Shown here: positions 9,658 to 17,128 of the stretch, in pieces
How positions within the stretch are numbered: position 1 is the stretch's first letter
Layout: every line of letters starts with the position of its first letter
Assembly: GCF_900113435.1 (NCBI RefSeq)
Contig: NZ_FOPG01000002.1
Span: forward strand, 186,001 to 250,000
DNA: 64,000 nucleotides
Source: Sulfitobacter dubius
Lineage (GTDB): Bacteria; Pseudomonadota; Alphaproteobacteria; Rhodobacterales; Rhodobacteraceae
Reading direction: 5' to 3'
The notes under the pieces: model-generated
Seen by the model: the letters and a program-made list of their open reading frames with translations, nothing else
What the model was told of the DNA's origin: nothing
The model's database searches: none
Position numbers and translations under genes: made by a program

Positions 9658-9945
9658 TCAGTAGAAGGCTGCGGCGTTGTTGGTCAGCACGATCCGCGCG
9701 ACGGCCACGGCGATCAGCACGATCAACGGTGCCAGATCCAAACCACCCATCGGCGGAATCACATTGCGCACGCGGCTATAAACCGGCTCTAGAATGCGGT
9801 TCAGCCCGTCCCAGATTTGCGCAACCAAGGGCTGGCGCAGGTTCAGCACCTGAAAATTGATCAACCAAGACATGATGACATGGGCGATGACAATGAACCA
9901 AACGATGTTCAAAAGCAGCATCAGGATCTGGAACAGTGACGTCAT
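9658..9945 (-). CDS. YggT family integral membrane protein
   Basis: This 95-residue protein has two hydrophobic segments (about 4-30 and 68-90) separated by a loop carrying NRILEPVYSRVRNVIPPMGGLDLAP, the YggT family signature. Family members are small inner-membrane proteins; some have been linked to osmotic tolerance, cell-division-gene neighbourhoods or photosystem assembly, but the molecular role is unclear. The start is preceded by AAGGGGAT at good spacing. It stands alone: the downstream gene on its strand, recQ, begins 100 nt away, and the thioesterase gene diverges upstream. Confidence 0.9.
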   Translation of the reverse strand: MTSLFQILMLLLNIVWFIVIAHVIMSWLINFQVLNLRQPLVAQIWDGLNRILEPVYSRVRNVIPPMGGLDLAPLIVLIAVAVARIVLTNNAAAFY

Positions 9946-10077
9946 GGAATATCCCCTTGGTGTGACGCAAGACAGTTAAGCGCCCCGTCCGCAAAGGGCA
10001 AGAGTGCCGCGACGTATATGCTTGACCGCGCAGCGCTTCCGCCGCAGATCGACACCGTCACGACAAAGGAAAGCCCC

Positions 10078-10647
10078 ATGTTCCCGATCATCCGCATGGC
10101 CAAAGACGTCATCGTCGCCGCGCGGCAGGCGCCGCTGGAAAACCTGACCGACACCCATGTCAGCCATCACATCTGCTGGCCGCATGACCTCGATATTTGG
10201 ATGGAGCTGAACAACGGGCGGGCGCTGTCGCTCTATGATCTGGGCCGCACCGCCATGGCGCAGCGTGCCGGGTTGATTACGCTGCTTCGGCAGAACAAAT
10301 GGGCGATCACAATCGCAGGCTCAAGCACCCGGTTCCGCCGCCGCATTCGCATATTTGAGAAGTTCGAGATGCGCAGCCGAACGCTGTGTTGGGATGACAA
10401 GTTCATCTATCTGGAACAATCCATGTGGAAGAAGAACGGCGAATGCGCGAGCCATGTGCTGTATCGCTCTGCCGTGACCGATCGCAATGGTTTGATCCCG
10501 CCGGAAAAGGTGCTGGGCGCTATGGGGCGGCAACAACCTTCGCCAGAGGTGCCGAGCTGGGTGGCCGAATGGATCCGCGCCGACAGCCATCGTGCTTGGC
10601 CGCCAATGCAGGACGCAGGCACCAGTCCTCAAGCCCCCGCCGGTTAA
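10078..10647 (+). CDS. Acyl-CoA thioesterase, hotdog fold (4HBT_2 type)
   Basis: The predicted protein has 189 residues. I chose ATG 10078, preceded by AAAGGAAAG, because the upstream TTG/ATG options add an unrelated 20-residue leader. The 4HBT-like core is seen in THVSHHICWPHDLDIWMELNNGRAL, where an LDxxxELNN-like element replaces the more usual DxNxHMNN catalytic region. A RFRRRIRIFEKFE strand and an EQSMW segment follow, as in THEM6-like thioesterases. It probably hydrolyses an acyl-CoA; the substrate is unknown. The last 30 residues are proline/serine-rich and probably disordered. It diverges from yggT with about 130 nt between them. Confidence 0.75.
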   Translation: MFPIIRMAKDVIVAARQAPLENLTDTHVSHHICWPHDLDIWMELNNGRALSLYDLGRTAMAQRAGLITLLRQNKWAITIAGSSTRFRRRIRIFEKFEMRSRTLCWDDKFIYLEQSMWKKNGECASHVLYRSAVTDRNGLIPPEKVLGAMGRQQPSPEVPSWVAEWIRADSHRAWPPMQDAGTSPQAPAG

Positions 10648-10715
10648 GCCACGCTTGCGCCTTGTCCCGCGCCCTGCTCTAACTCAAACCGAGGCAGGCC
10701 GCGAAGGGGCGCATT

Positions 10716-12089
10716 ATGGCAGAGATCACGCGGCGCAAGCGCATCTGGGGATGGTATTTTTTCGACTGGGCCAGCCAGCCCTATAACACCCTGTTGCTTA
10801 CCTTCATCTTTGGCCCCTATTTCGCCCAGACCGCGACCAATGCGCTGGTCGAAGGCGGGATGGACCTCAGCGCCGCCAAAGCGCAGGCGCAGGCTTATTG
10901 GGGTTATGGTCTGGCGCTTGCGGGCATTGCGATTGCGATTTTGGCCCCGGTGTTGGGGGCTGTCGCGGATTCCTCCGGGCGGCGGATGCCTTGGCTCTGG
11001 CTTTTCTCGGTCATGTATGTGGTGGGCGCAGGCGCGCTGTGGTGGACTGCCCCGGCAGATTTCTCAATGCTTTGGGCGCTGTTTTTCTTTGGCATCGGCC
11101 TGATCGGGATGGAGTTTGCCACGATCTTTACCAACGCCTATCTGCCCGAGTTGCACCCCGACGCGGATGAGCGGGGGCGCATTTCGGGCGATGGCTGGGC
11201 CTTTGGATATGCAGGTGGGGTACTGGCGCTGATTGCGATGATTGCCCTGTTTCAAAGCGGCGCGAATGGTCGCACCATGGCAGGGCTTACGCCGCTGTTC
11301 GGATTGGACCAATCAACCAAGGCTGACACACGCATCGTCGGCCCGATGGCGGCGATCTGGTATGCTGTTTTTATGATCCCCTTCTTCCTTTACATAAGCG
11401 ACACACCGAAGCCCGGTGCTGTACGCTATCGTGTGGGCGCGGGTCTGTCGGATCTGCTGCGCACCCTGCGCGGTCTGCAAAAGCATCCCTCATTGCTGGC
11501 CTATCTTGGCTCCTCCATGTTCTACCGCGATGCGCTGAACGGGATGTACACCTTCGGCGGGGTCTATGCGCTTGGCGTGCTGGATTGGTCGATCCAAGAG
11601 ATTGGCATCTTCGGCATCCTTGCCGCCATTTCCGGCGCGGTGTTCTGCGTGCTGGGCGGGCGCATTGACCGGCGCATCGGCCCGATGCCGGTGATCGTGG
11701 CCTGCTGCATCATTCTTATCGCAACGGCCTGTCTCATCATCTCTTTGGGGCCAAATTCTGTCATGGGCGTTTCTTTGCCAGAGGGGTCTGCCCTGCCCGA
11801 TATCCTGTTCTATGTCGCGGGTGCCTCCATCGGGGCGGCGGGCGGTGCGCTGCAGGCGTCTTCGCGTAACATGCTGACACGGCAAGGAAACCCCGAGCGG
11901 ATGACCGAGGCTTTCGGCCTCTATGCGCTGTCGGGCAAGGCCACATCCTTCCTCGCCCCGGCGCTGATCGGGCTGACAAGTGACCTCACCGGCAGCCAAC
12001 GGCTTGGCATCACCCCTGTCGTAGGGCTTTTCATCATCGGATTGATCCTGTTAGCCTGGGTCAAACCCAAGGGAGATTTCGCCACATGA
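10716..12089 (+). CDS. MFS transporter, UMF1/Atg22-like family
   Basis: This 457-residue protein has about 12 hydrophobic segments. The N-terminal signature FFDWASQPYNTLLLTFIFGPYF is typical of the UMF1 (Atg22-related) branch of the major facilitator superfamily, and DERGRISGDGWAFGYAGG matches its conserved loop. Fungal Atg22 is a vacuolar amino-acid effluxer; bacterial members have no assigned substrate. The gene overlaps mepA downstream by 4 nt (ATGA), so the two are translationally coupled even though no functional link is obvious. The ribosome site is only a weak GAAGGGG. Confidence 0.88.
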   Translation: MAEITRRKRIWGWYFFDWASQPYNTLLLTFIFGPYFAQTATNALVEGGMDLSAAKAQAQAYWGYGLALAGIAIAILAPVLGAVADSSGRRMPWLWLFSVMYVVGAGALWWTAPADFSMLWALFFFGIGLIGMEFATIFTNAYLPELHPDADERGRISGDGWAFGYAGGVLALIAMIALFQSGANGRTMAGLTPLFGLDQSTKADTRIVGPMAAIWYAVFMIPFFLYISDTPKPGAVRYRVGAGLSDLLRTLRGLQKHPSLLAYLGSSMFYRDALNGMYTFGGVYALGVLDWSIQEIGIFGILAAISGAVFCVLGGRIDRRIGPMPVIVACCIILIATACLIISLGPNSVMGVSLPEGSALPDILFYVAGASIGAAGGALQASSRNMLTRQGNPERMTEAFGLYALSGKATSFLAPALIGLTSDLTGSQRLGITPVVGLFIIGLILLAWVKPKGDFAT

Positions 12090-13030
12090 CGCTGCTTCGC
12101 ACCCTGACCTCCGTGGCACTGGCCTTTGCGCTCGCCTCTTGCGGGGGCGACCGGACCGAAACCGATATCAGCGGCGAAAAAGTCGCCCTGCCCACCATCG
12201 GGTCATCGGGCGGCGCGCTGAGCAACGTGGAGGCCAAGCGCCTGTTCGGGGCCAAGAATTTCGCCTCCGCTCAATCGCCTGCCGCCTATGGCAGCTACTC
12301 CAAGGGCTGCCTTGCCGGGGCGGAACAACTGGCAGAAACGGGGCCGACATGGCAGGCCATGCGCCTATCGCGCAACCGCAACTGGGCACATCCTGAGATG
12401 ATCGATATGGTCAAAATGCTCAGCCGCAAAGCCGCACAACAACCGGGTTGGGAAGGCGTCTATGTCGGCGATATGAGCCAACCGCGCGGGGGGCCTATGT
12501 TGACAGGCCACGCCAGCCACCAAATGGGGCTGGATGCTGATATCTGGATGCTCCCGCCAAAGTCGCTGAACCTCAGCCGGGCGCAACGTGAGAATATCTC
12601 GTCGATCTCCATGCGTCGTTCCAGCGGGGCCTATGTGAATTCCTCTTGGACCCCTGCGCATCACGAAGTCATCAAGGCCGCGGCCCAAGACCCCCGCACC
12701 GCGCGCATCTTTGTTTTCCCCGGTGCCAAGGTTCAAATGTGCGCGGATGAGAAAGGTGACCGCAGTTATCTGCGCAAGATCCGTCCTTGGTATGGGCACC
12801 ACTACCATTTCCACATCCGCATCGCTTGCCCCAAAGGCGCGCGCGGCTGCGTGGATCAGGTGCCACCCCCACCCGGTGACGGCTGCGCCGATGCGCGGCA
12901 ATGGCAGGCGAACATCCTGAACCCGCCAAAGCCCGATCCGAATACGCCCAAGACCACCCCCAAGCCCAAGCGCGAACTGCTGCTTGCGGACCTGCCTGCG
13001 CAATGCAACGCCGTCTTGAACGCAAACTGA
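12086..13030 (+). CDS. mepA: Penicillin-insensitive murein endopeptidase, lipoprotein
   Basis: This 314-residue protein cleaves D-Ala-meso-DAP cross-links in peptidoglycan. The start forms ATGA with the MFS gene. The N-terminus is a lipoprotein signal ending in a lipobox-like LASC at about 16-19, so it is probably anchored to the outer membrane. The zinc ligands of the LAS (MepA) family are visible: HASHQMGLDAD in the middle and WYGHHYHFHIRI late, with the usual six cysteines distributed through the C-terminal half. The last about 50 residues are Pro/Lys-rich. The following gene starts 28 nt before this one ends. Confidence 0.93.
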   Translation: MTLLRTLTSVALAFALASCGGDRTETDISGEKVALPTIGSSGGALSNVEAKRLFGAKNFASAQSPAAYGSYSKGCLAGAEQLAETGPTWQAMRLSRNRNWAHPEMIDMVKMLSRKAAQQPGWEGVYVGDMSQPRGGPMLTGHASHQMGLDADIWMLPPKSLNLSRAQRENISSISMRRSSGAYVNSSWTPAHHEVIKAAAQDPRTARIFVFPGAKVQMCADEKGDRSYLRKIRPWYGHHYHFHIRIACPKGARGCVDQVPPPPGDGCADARQWQANILNPPKPDPNTPKTTPKPKRELLLADLPAQCNAVLNAN

Positions 13031-13917
13031 TCCGCGCCTTCCTACCGCTTTGTTTGCTGATGTCCTGCGCGGCCCCCGCCGCGCAGACACAGCCGGTGGT
13101 GCAGGTGGACAGCGTGCTGACATGGGCCCACCCGGCCCCGTGGTTTGGCGGTTTTTCGGGTGTTGAGGTAAACGCGGATGGCACGCGGCTTACCGCCGTC
13201 TCTGACCGTGGGCGCGTCGTGCAGGCCCGCATGCTGCGCAAGGATGGCCGTTTGGTCGCTGTCGAACTTGACAAACACACACCCCTCAAGGGGCCAAAAG
13301 GCAACGCCTTGCGTGATAAAATGCGTGATGCTGAAGCGCTGGCGCAGGATGACACTGGGCAGCTTTATGTGGCATTCGAACACAGCCATCACGTGGCCCG
13401 GCTCGACCCTGAAAGCGGGGTCACCATGCCGTTGCCCAAACACAAAGATTTCGCTCGGTTCGAACCGAACGCGGGGATGGAGACGCTGGCCGCCCACCCT
13501 GACGGGCGGCTCTTTACCATGCCCGAACGCTCCGGAGCCGAAGACCGCCCCTTTCCGCTTTATGCCTTTGACGGCAAGATATGGTCGATTGTCGGAGAGA
13601 TCCCGCGCCGAGGCCCTTTTCTGCCTGTGGATGCGGACTTTGCCGAAGATGGCACGCTATACCTTTTGGAGCGCACGGTGACGCCGCTGGGGTTCCGCAG
13701 CCGCATTCGCAGTTTCGACCTCACCGCACCAAACCTTGGCGAAACCACCCTGCTGACCTCGGGTCCCGGTCAATATGACAACCTCGAAGCGCTCAGCACT
13801 TGGCAAGACCCGGGAGGGCAAACGCGGCTTACCTTGCTGTCGGACGATAATTTTTTCCCGGTGCAGCGCAATGAGGTCGTTGAGCTGATCCTTGCCAAAC
13901 CGGGTTCCGAAGACTAA
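13003..13917 (+). CDS. Esterase-like activity of phytase family protein, probable lipoprotein
   Basis: This 304-residue protein starts at ATG 13003, inside the last 28 nt of mepA in another frame. The start is chosen because it gives a signal with a lipobox-like LMSC near residues 18-21; an in-frame ATG further upstream would give a long non-signal leader. The body resembles the PF13449 'phytase esterase-like' beta-propeller (GGFSGVEVNADGTRLTAVSDRG, later ...YLLERTVTPLGF and DNLEALSTW). The substrate is unknown and the enzymatic activity of this family is poorly proven. The coupling to mepA suggests an envelope location. Confidence 0.8.
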   Translation: MQRRLERKLIRAFLPLCLLMSCAAPAAQTQPVVQVDSVLTWAHPAPWFGGFSGVEVNADGTRLTAVSDRGRVVQARMLRKDGRLVAVELDKHTPLKGPKGNALRDKMRDAEALAQDDTGQLYVAFEHSHHVARLDPESGVTMPLPKHKDFARFEPNAGMETLAAHPDGRLFTMPERSGAEDRPFPLYAFDGKIWSIVGEIPRRGPFLPVDADFAEDGTLYLLERTVTPLGFRSRIRSFDLTAPNLGETTLLTSGPGQYDNLEALSTWQDPGGQTRLTLLSDDNFFPVQRNEVVELILAKPGSED

Positions 13918-13981
13918 AGACCGTTCCGTCTGCGATCCCCGCAGGCCAAGTCGCCGCACCCTTGCACAAAACGGTTCACAT

Positions 13982-14602
13982 ATGACACGCACCTATCTCC
14001 CCGGCATTCTTGCCATGGCCGCCATCGTCGTGGCCTCGAATATCCTTGTTCAGTTCCTCTTTGGCCAATGGCTGACCTGGGGCGCTTTCACCTATCCGCT
14101 GGCTTTCCTCGTCACCGATGTGATGAACCGCCTTTACGGGGCCTCCGCCGCCCGCCGGGTTGTGCTGGTGGGCTTTGTCGTCGGCTTGATCTGCTCGCTG
14201 ATCGGCACCCAGATCATGGGCGAATTCGGCCCGCTGGTGACCATCCGCATCGCCGTCGCCTCAGGCACGGCCTTCCTCGTCGCGCAACTGCTTGACGTGA
14301 CTATCTTCAACCGCTTCCGCGATGGCGCGTGGTGGCGCGCGCCCTTGGTCAGCACGCTGATCAGCAGCGCGATCGATACCGCGCTGTTCTTCTCCATCGC
14401 CTTTTCGGCCAGCCTGTCGTTCATCCACCCCGCCACCGATGTGGCATGGGCGACCGAGGCTTTGCCGCTGTTGGGCGCGGGCCCCGTTGCGCCGCTTTGG
14501 ATCTCGCTCGCCGTGGCGGATTGGTCGGTCAAACTGGCCATCGCGCTGATTGCGCTGATCCCCTTCCGGCTGCTGACAGCACGGCTGACAGCCCGCGCAT
14601 AA
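13982..14602 (+). CDS. Queuosine precursor transporter, VUT (YhhQ) family
   Basis: This 206-residue integral membrane protein has about six hydrophobic segments. The VUT/YhhQ signature FPLAFLVTDVMNRLYG-like region is present (YPLAFLVTDVMNRLYG at about 39-54). E. coli YhhQ imports preQ0/preQ1, precursors of the queuosine tRNA modification. I chose ATG 13982 because membrane segment 1 begins a few residues later; an in-frame start 90 nt upstream lies inside the phytase-like gene. The ribosome site is weak. No other queuosine gene is nearby, which is common for this transporter. Substrate by family only. Confidence 0.87.
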   Translation: MTRTYLPGILAMAAIVVASNILVQFLFGQWLTWGAFTYPLAFLVTDVMNRLYGASAARRVVLVGFVVGLICSLIGTQIMGEFGPLVTIRIAVASGTAFLVAQLLDVTIFNRFRDGAWWRAPLVSTLISSAIDTALFFSIAFSASLSFIHPATDVAWATEALPLLGAGPVAPLWISLAVADWSVKLAIALIALIPFRLLTARLTARA

Positions 14603-14702
14603 GACCGGCGGCAAGGGGCCACCACCTTGCCGTCGCACCTTCAAGAAAACGCTTTGCGAATTTCAAAACCTGTGCAACGCTCAGGGTGAGTTCAACAAAT
14701 GT

Positions 14703-14716
14703 AAAGGAGGTGATCC
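14703..14716 (+). promoter_or_regulatory. Exceptionally long Shine-Dalgarno sequence
   Basis: AAAGGAGGTGATCC is perfectly complementary to the conserved 3' end of bacterial 16S rRNA over 14 positions; ordinary sites in this window match 4-7. It ends one base before GTG 14718, but the GGAGG core is 7 nt from that GTG, which is ideal spacing. Such extended pairing is rare for a normal gene and suggests either very strong initiation or deliberate ribosome retention. Confidence 0.75.
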
Positions 14717-14717
14717 A

Positions 14718-14774
14718 GTGTCAAGAAAGGTATTGGAGCGAGGTGTCGGAACAGCCAGCGGGGTTTCCTGCTAG
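14718..14774 (+). CDS. 18-residue small ORF, possible leader peptide
   Basis: GTG 14718 opens an 18-codon frame (VSRKVLERGVGTASGVSC, initiator read as Met) ending with TAG at 14772. It is supported by the extreme Shine-Dalgarno sequence just upstream and by the terminator at 14846-14873 that closes the unit. The peptide is basic at its start and Gly/Ser/Val-rich at its end, with a terminal Cys; it has no membrane segment. I do not recognise it. It could be a leader peptide whose translation controls RNA folding, a tiny functional protein, or a chance frame on an RNA. The next gene is arfB, so a link with ribosome rescue is conceivable but unproven. Confidence 0.4.
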   Translation: MSRKVLERGVGTASGVSC

Positions 14775-14845
14775 GGCAGCCCCTGGCAGTGCAACCACCT
14801 GGTGGACATCGGTCTAACCGATCCCCCTCCTGAAACCATTCGATT

Positions 14846-14873
14846 GGGCCGTTCCGCAAGGGGCGGCCCATTT
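14846..14873 (+). terminator. Intrinsic terminator ending the small transcript
   Basis: GGGCCGTTCC and GGGGCGGCCC form a 10-bp stem (two G-U pairs) closed by a GCAA tetraloop, followed by ATTTCG. The T-tract is short but the stem is very stable. It would separate the small unit from arfB, which starts at 14932. Confidence 0.65.
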
Positions 14874-14931
14874 CGCATTCCCCCTTCACCCTCACCGCGC
14901 GGGCTGGCATGTTGCGGGGCAAGGAGAGTTC

Positions 14932-15354
14932 ATGCTGCACATCAACGATGACATCGCTATTCAAGATTGGGAGCTGACGGAAAGCTTCATGCGCGCCTCC
15001 GGCCCCGGCGGGCAGAATGTGAACAAAGTTTCCTCGGCGGTAGAATTGCGGTTCGAAGCCGCCACCTCGCCCTCCCTGCCGCAGCCCGTCAAAAACCGAC
15101 TGCGCCGTTTGGCCGGGCGGCGCTGGACCACCGAAGGCGCGCTGGTGTTGCAATGTGACGAAACCCGCAGTCAGGCGCGCAACCGCGACTTGGTGCGCGA
15201 GCGGCTGGCCGAGCTGATCCGCACCGCCCTCACCCCGCCCAAACGCCGCATCGCGACCCGCCCGACGCTGGGGTCGAAGAAGCGCCGCCTCAAGGCCAAG
15301 AAGGTGCGTGGCGAGGTTAAGGCGATGCGCGGTAAGGTCGATCCAGATACCTGA
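14932..15354 (+). CDS. arfB: Alternative ribosome-rescue factor ArfB (peptidyl-tRNA hydrolase)
   Basis: This 140-residue protein releases peptides from ribosomes stalled on truncated mRNAs. The catalytic GGQ motif is at residues 26-28 (SGPGGQNVNK). The essential basic tail that enters the empty mRNA channel is visible at about 103-130 (PPKRRIATRPTLGSKKRRLK...). Both length and layout are standard. The start has a strong AAGGAG 7 nt upstream. It converges with cobF with 3 nt between the stops. The upstream small transcript is a candidate regulator. Confidence 0.94.
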   Translation: MLHINDDIAIQDWELTESFMRASGPGGQNVNKVSSAVELRFEAATSPSLPQPVKNRLRRLAGRRWTTEGALVLQCDETRSQARNRDLVRERLAELIRTALTPPKRRIATRPTLGSKKRRLKAKKVRGEVKAMRGKVDPDT

Positions 15355-15357
15355 ACC

Positions 15358-16107
15358 TTAGCCGCGCCGCAGCAGATAGATATCCATGATCCAGCCATGC
15401 GCCGCCCGAGCAGCGGCACGGGTGGCGATGATATCTTCGGCAACCTCCGCCAGCGGGCCATGGCGGATGATCTCTTCGGCCATGCCGACATAGGCGCCCC
15501 ACCAGATCGTCACGCCCGCAGGCTCCAACGTCTGAAATGCGCAGTCGCCATCCAGCATGATGACCAACGTATCGACCCCCTCGGGCCAGCCGTGATCGCG
15601 CAACTGCCGCCCGGTGGTCACCATAAAAGGCGCACCGATTTCATTCAGAGGGATCGCATGAGACGCGGTCAGCCCTTGCAGAGACGTGATACCGGGGATC
15701 ACGGTCATGCGCGGTGCGGGGTCGAGCCGCGCGGCGATGCGCAGGGTGCTGTCATAAAGCGACGGATCGCCCCAGACCAACAGCGCCACCCGCCGGGCGG
15801 ACGGATGCTGGGCCATCGCCCCGCGCCACGCATCGGCAATCGCGTCATGCCACTGGTCGACGCGGGCGCGATACTCCTCAATCGCAGGGTCGCGCACGGG
15901 CAGATCGAAGCCGACGATCTGCACCGCCTCGTTGGTCAGCACCTCGTCGCAGATACTGCGCCGGAGACCTGCCAAATCGTCCTTGCCCGCGCCCTTTTGC
16001 GGGATCAAGATCAGGTCTTGCGCGTTCATCGCCCGGATCGCCTGTAGCGTCAGATGCTCAGAGTTGCCGGTGCCGATGCCGATCAATGTCAGTTCCAGAT
16101 CAGTCAT
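15358..16107 (-). CDS. cobF: Precorrin-6A synthase (deacetylating) CobF
   Basis: This 249-residue SAM-dependent methyltransferase methylates C1 of the corrin ring and removes the C20 acetyl group, giving precorrin-6A in the aerobic cobalamin pathway. It has the tetrapyrrole methylase fold: N-terminal LTLIGIGTGNSEHLT, a LLVWGDPSLYDSTLR motif and VIPGITSLQGLTA. CobF is specific to the aerobic route. Its ATG overlaps the upstream DUF1636 gene by 4 nt (ATGA), and it is the last gene of the leftward cobL-E-M-B-A-DUF1636-F run. Confidence 0.95.
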   Translation of the reverse strand: MTDLELTLIGIGTGNSEHLTLQAIRAMNAQDLILIPQKGAGKDDLAGLRRSICDEVLTNEAVQIVGFDLPVRDPAIEEYRARVDQWHDAIADAWRGAMAQHPSARRVALLVWGDPSLYDSTLRIAARLDPAPRMTVIPGITSLQGLTASHAIPLNEIGAPFMVTTGRQLRDHGWPEGVDTLVIMLDGDCAFQTLEPAGVTIWWGAYVGMAEEIIRHGPLAEVAEDIIATRAAARAAHGWIMDIYLLRRG

Positions 16108-16406
16108 CCCGGTATCCTCGCGATTGCCTTTAAACGCAGCCCGCCAAGCACCCGCGCATCGGGGAATTTCCCATCGGCAGAGGAGGCATAGAGCGTCACG
16201 AAACGGCGCAGGTCATCCAAGTCGGTTTCCGTGATCTCTCCGAACAGATAGGCCACCTTGCCCGGCGCGCGAAAGGCGACCGTTTGCGCCCGCGTACAGC
16301 CCGACATACAGTCGATGCCCTCGACCTCCACATCAGACAATCCGGCGCGGACAACGTCCAGAAAACCACCATCGGCGGTGCAGGATGTGCAAACGAAAGC
16401 CTTCAC
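16104..16406 (-). CDS. DUF1636 family Cys-rich protein (copy 1)
   Basis: This 100-residue protein starts with GTG, overlapping the cobA stop by 4 nt. A CTSC pair lies at residues 7-10 and a CMSGC (CxxxC) pair at about 33-37, followed by APGKVAYLFGEI. The four cysteines and length fit the DUF1636 'putative metal-binding' family, which resembles thioredoxin-like [2Fe-2S] ferredoxins. The function is not established. The gene is locked by 4-nt overlaps between cobA and cobF, so a role in cobalamin synthesis is likely, for example as an electron or metal carrier. A second copy lies beside cobW (29017-29391). Confidence 0.82.
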   Translation of the reverse strand: MKAFVCTSCTADGGFLDVVRAGLSDVEVEGIDCMSGCTRAQTVAFRAPGKVAYLFGEITETDLDDLRRFVTLYASSADGKFPDARVLGGLRLKAIARIPG

Positions 16407-17128
16407 GCCTCGAACTCGGCCAAAGGCCCGTAAAAGATCAGCGCGGGCGTGGTGCTGCTGGCGCTCTCCAGGTGGCGCGCCAAAGTTTCGATGGTAAAGC
16501 GCTGCACCTTCTCCGCCGGGGTCGAAACCGCCTCGGCCAGCAGCGCGGGCGTGGTGCCGGGCAACCCGTGTTCGATCAGCCGCGCGGCAAGCCCGGCAAA
16601 GGTGCGTTTGCCCATATAGACCACGGTGGTCGCCATCGGATCGGCCAAGGCGGCCATGTTCACGTCATGGGGCAACTCTCCGGTCACATCCGCTCCGGTG
16701 ATGAACTGCACGCGCCGCGCGGTCATGCGGCGTGTCAGCGGGATGCCTGCGGTAGCGGCGGCGGCAGAGGCGGCGGTCACGCCCGGCACGATCTCGAAAG
16801 GAATATCCGCTGCCCGCAGCGCGATGATCTCTTCCTCCAGCCGCCCGAACATGCCGCTGTCCCCGGATTTCAACCGCACGACATTCAGCCCGGCCTGAGC
16901 ATGATCGACCAAGACCCGGCTCACATGGTCTTGCTTTGGCGAGGCGCGCCCGGCCCGTTTGCCGACACCAATCAAGTCCGCATCGGGCCGCGCATGCTCT
17001 AGAATCGGGCCCGCGCTGAGGTCGTCAAACAGCACCACATCAGCCGCTTGCAACCGCGCCACGGCCTTGACGGTCAGCAGTTCCGGATCGCCCGGACCGG
17101 AAGAAACGAAGGAAACAAAGCCCCCCAT
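16403..17128 (-). CDS. cobA: Uroporphyrinogen-III C-methyltransferase CobA
   Basis: This 241-residue SUMT methylates uroporphyrinogen III at C2 and C7 to give precorrin-2, the branch point to cobalamin and siroheme. Visible motifs are FVSSGPGDPELLTVKA, RLKSGDSGMFGR (GGDPxxFGR-like) and EIVPGVTAASAAAA. There are two adjacent start candidates, GTG 17131 (a 4-nt GTGA overlap, like its neighbours) and ATG 17128; I list the ATG. It is a stand-alone SUMT without a CysG dehydrogenase domain. It sits in the cobB-cobA-DUF1636-cobF run. Confidence 0.94.
   Translation of the reverse strand: MGGFVSFVSSGPGDPELLTVKAVARLQAADVVLFDDLSAGPILEHARPDADLIGVGKRAGRASPKQDHVSRVLVDHAQAGLNVVRLKSGDSGMFGRLEEEIIALRAADIPFEIVPGVTAASAAAATAGIPLTRRMTARRVQFITGADVTGELPHDVNMAALADPMATTVVYMGKRTFAGLAARLIEHGLPGTTPALLAEAVSTPAEKVQRFTIETLARHLESASSTTPALIFYGPLAEFEA

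Larger units (their letters stand above)
14699..14873 (+). ncRNA. Candidate structured small transcript or leader upstream of arfB
   Basis: The 329-nt gap between the VUT gene and arfB is not empty. From 14699 to 14873 I see an AUG-stop pair, a 14-nt Shine-Dalgarno sequence, an 18-codon ORF, several small hairpins and a terminator. The hairpins are CTGC/GCAG near 14768-14779, CCAC/GTGG near 14796-14806 and ATCGGT/ACCGAT near 14807-14821. The stretch 14820-14831 can pair back to the Shine-Dalgarno at 14705-14715. This looks like a self-contained transcript, either a regulatory RNA or a tiny coding gene. It does not match the SRP, 6S or tmRNA cores I know. The region 14603-14698 shows nothing else. 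Function is unknown; existence is inferred from structure only. Confidence 0.4.

Noticed and set aside
14699..14873. Signal recognition particle RNA, 6S RNA or tmRNA
   Set aside because: The SRP tetraloop core, the 6S central bubble and the tRNA-like ends of tmRNA are not present. A TCGGAACAGCC stretch looked SRP-like at first but lacks the flanking symmetric loop.
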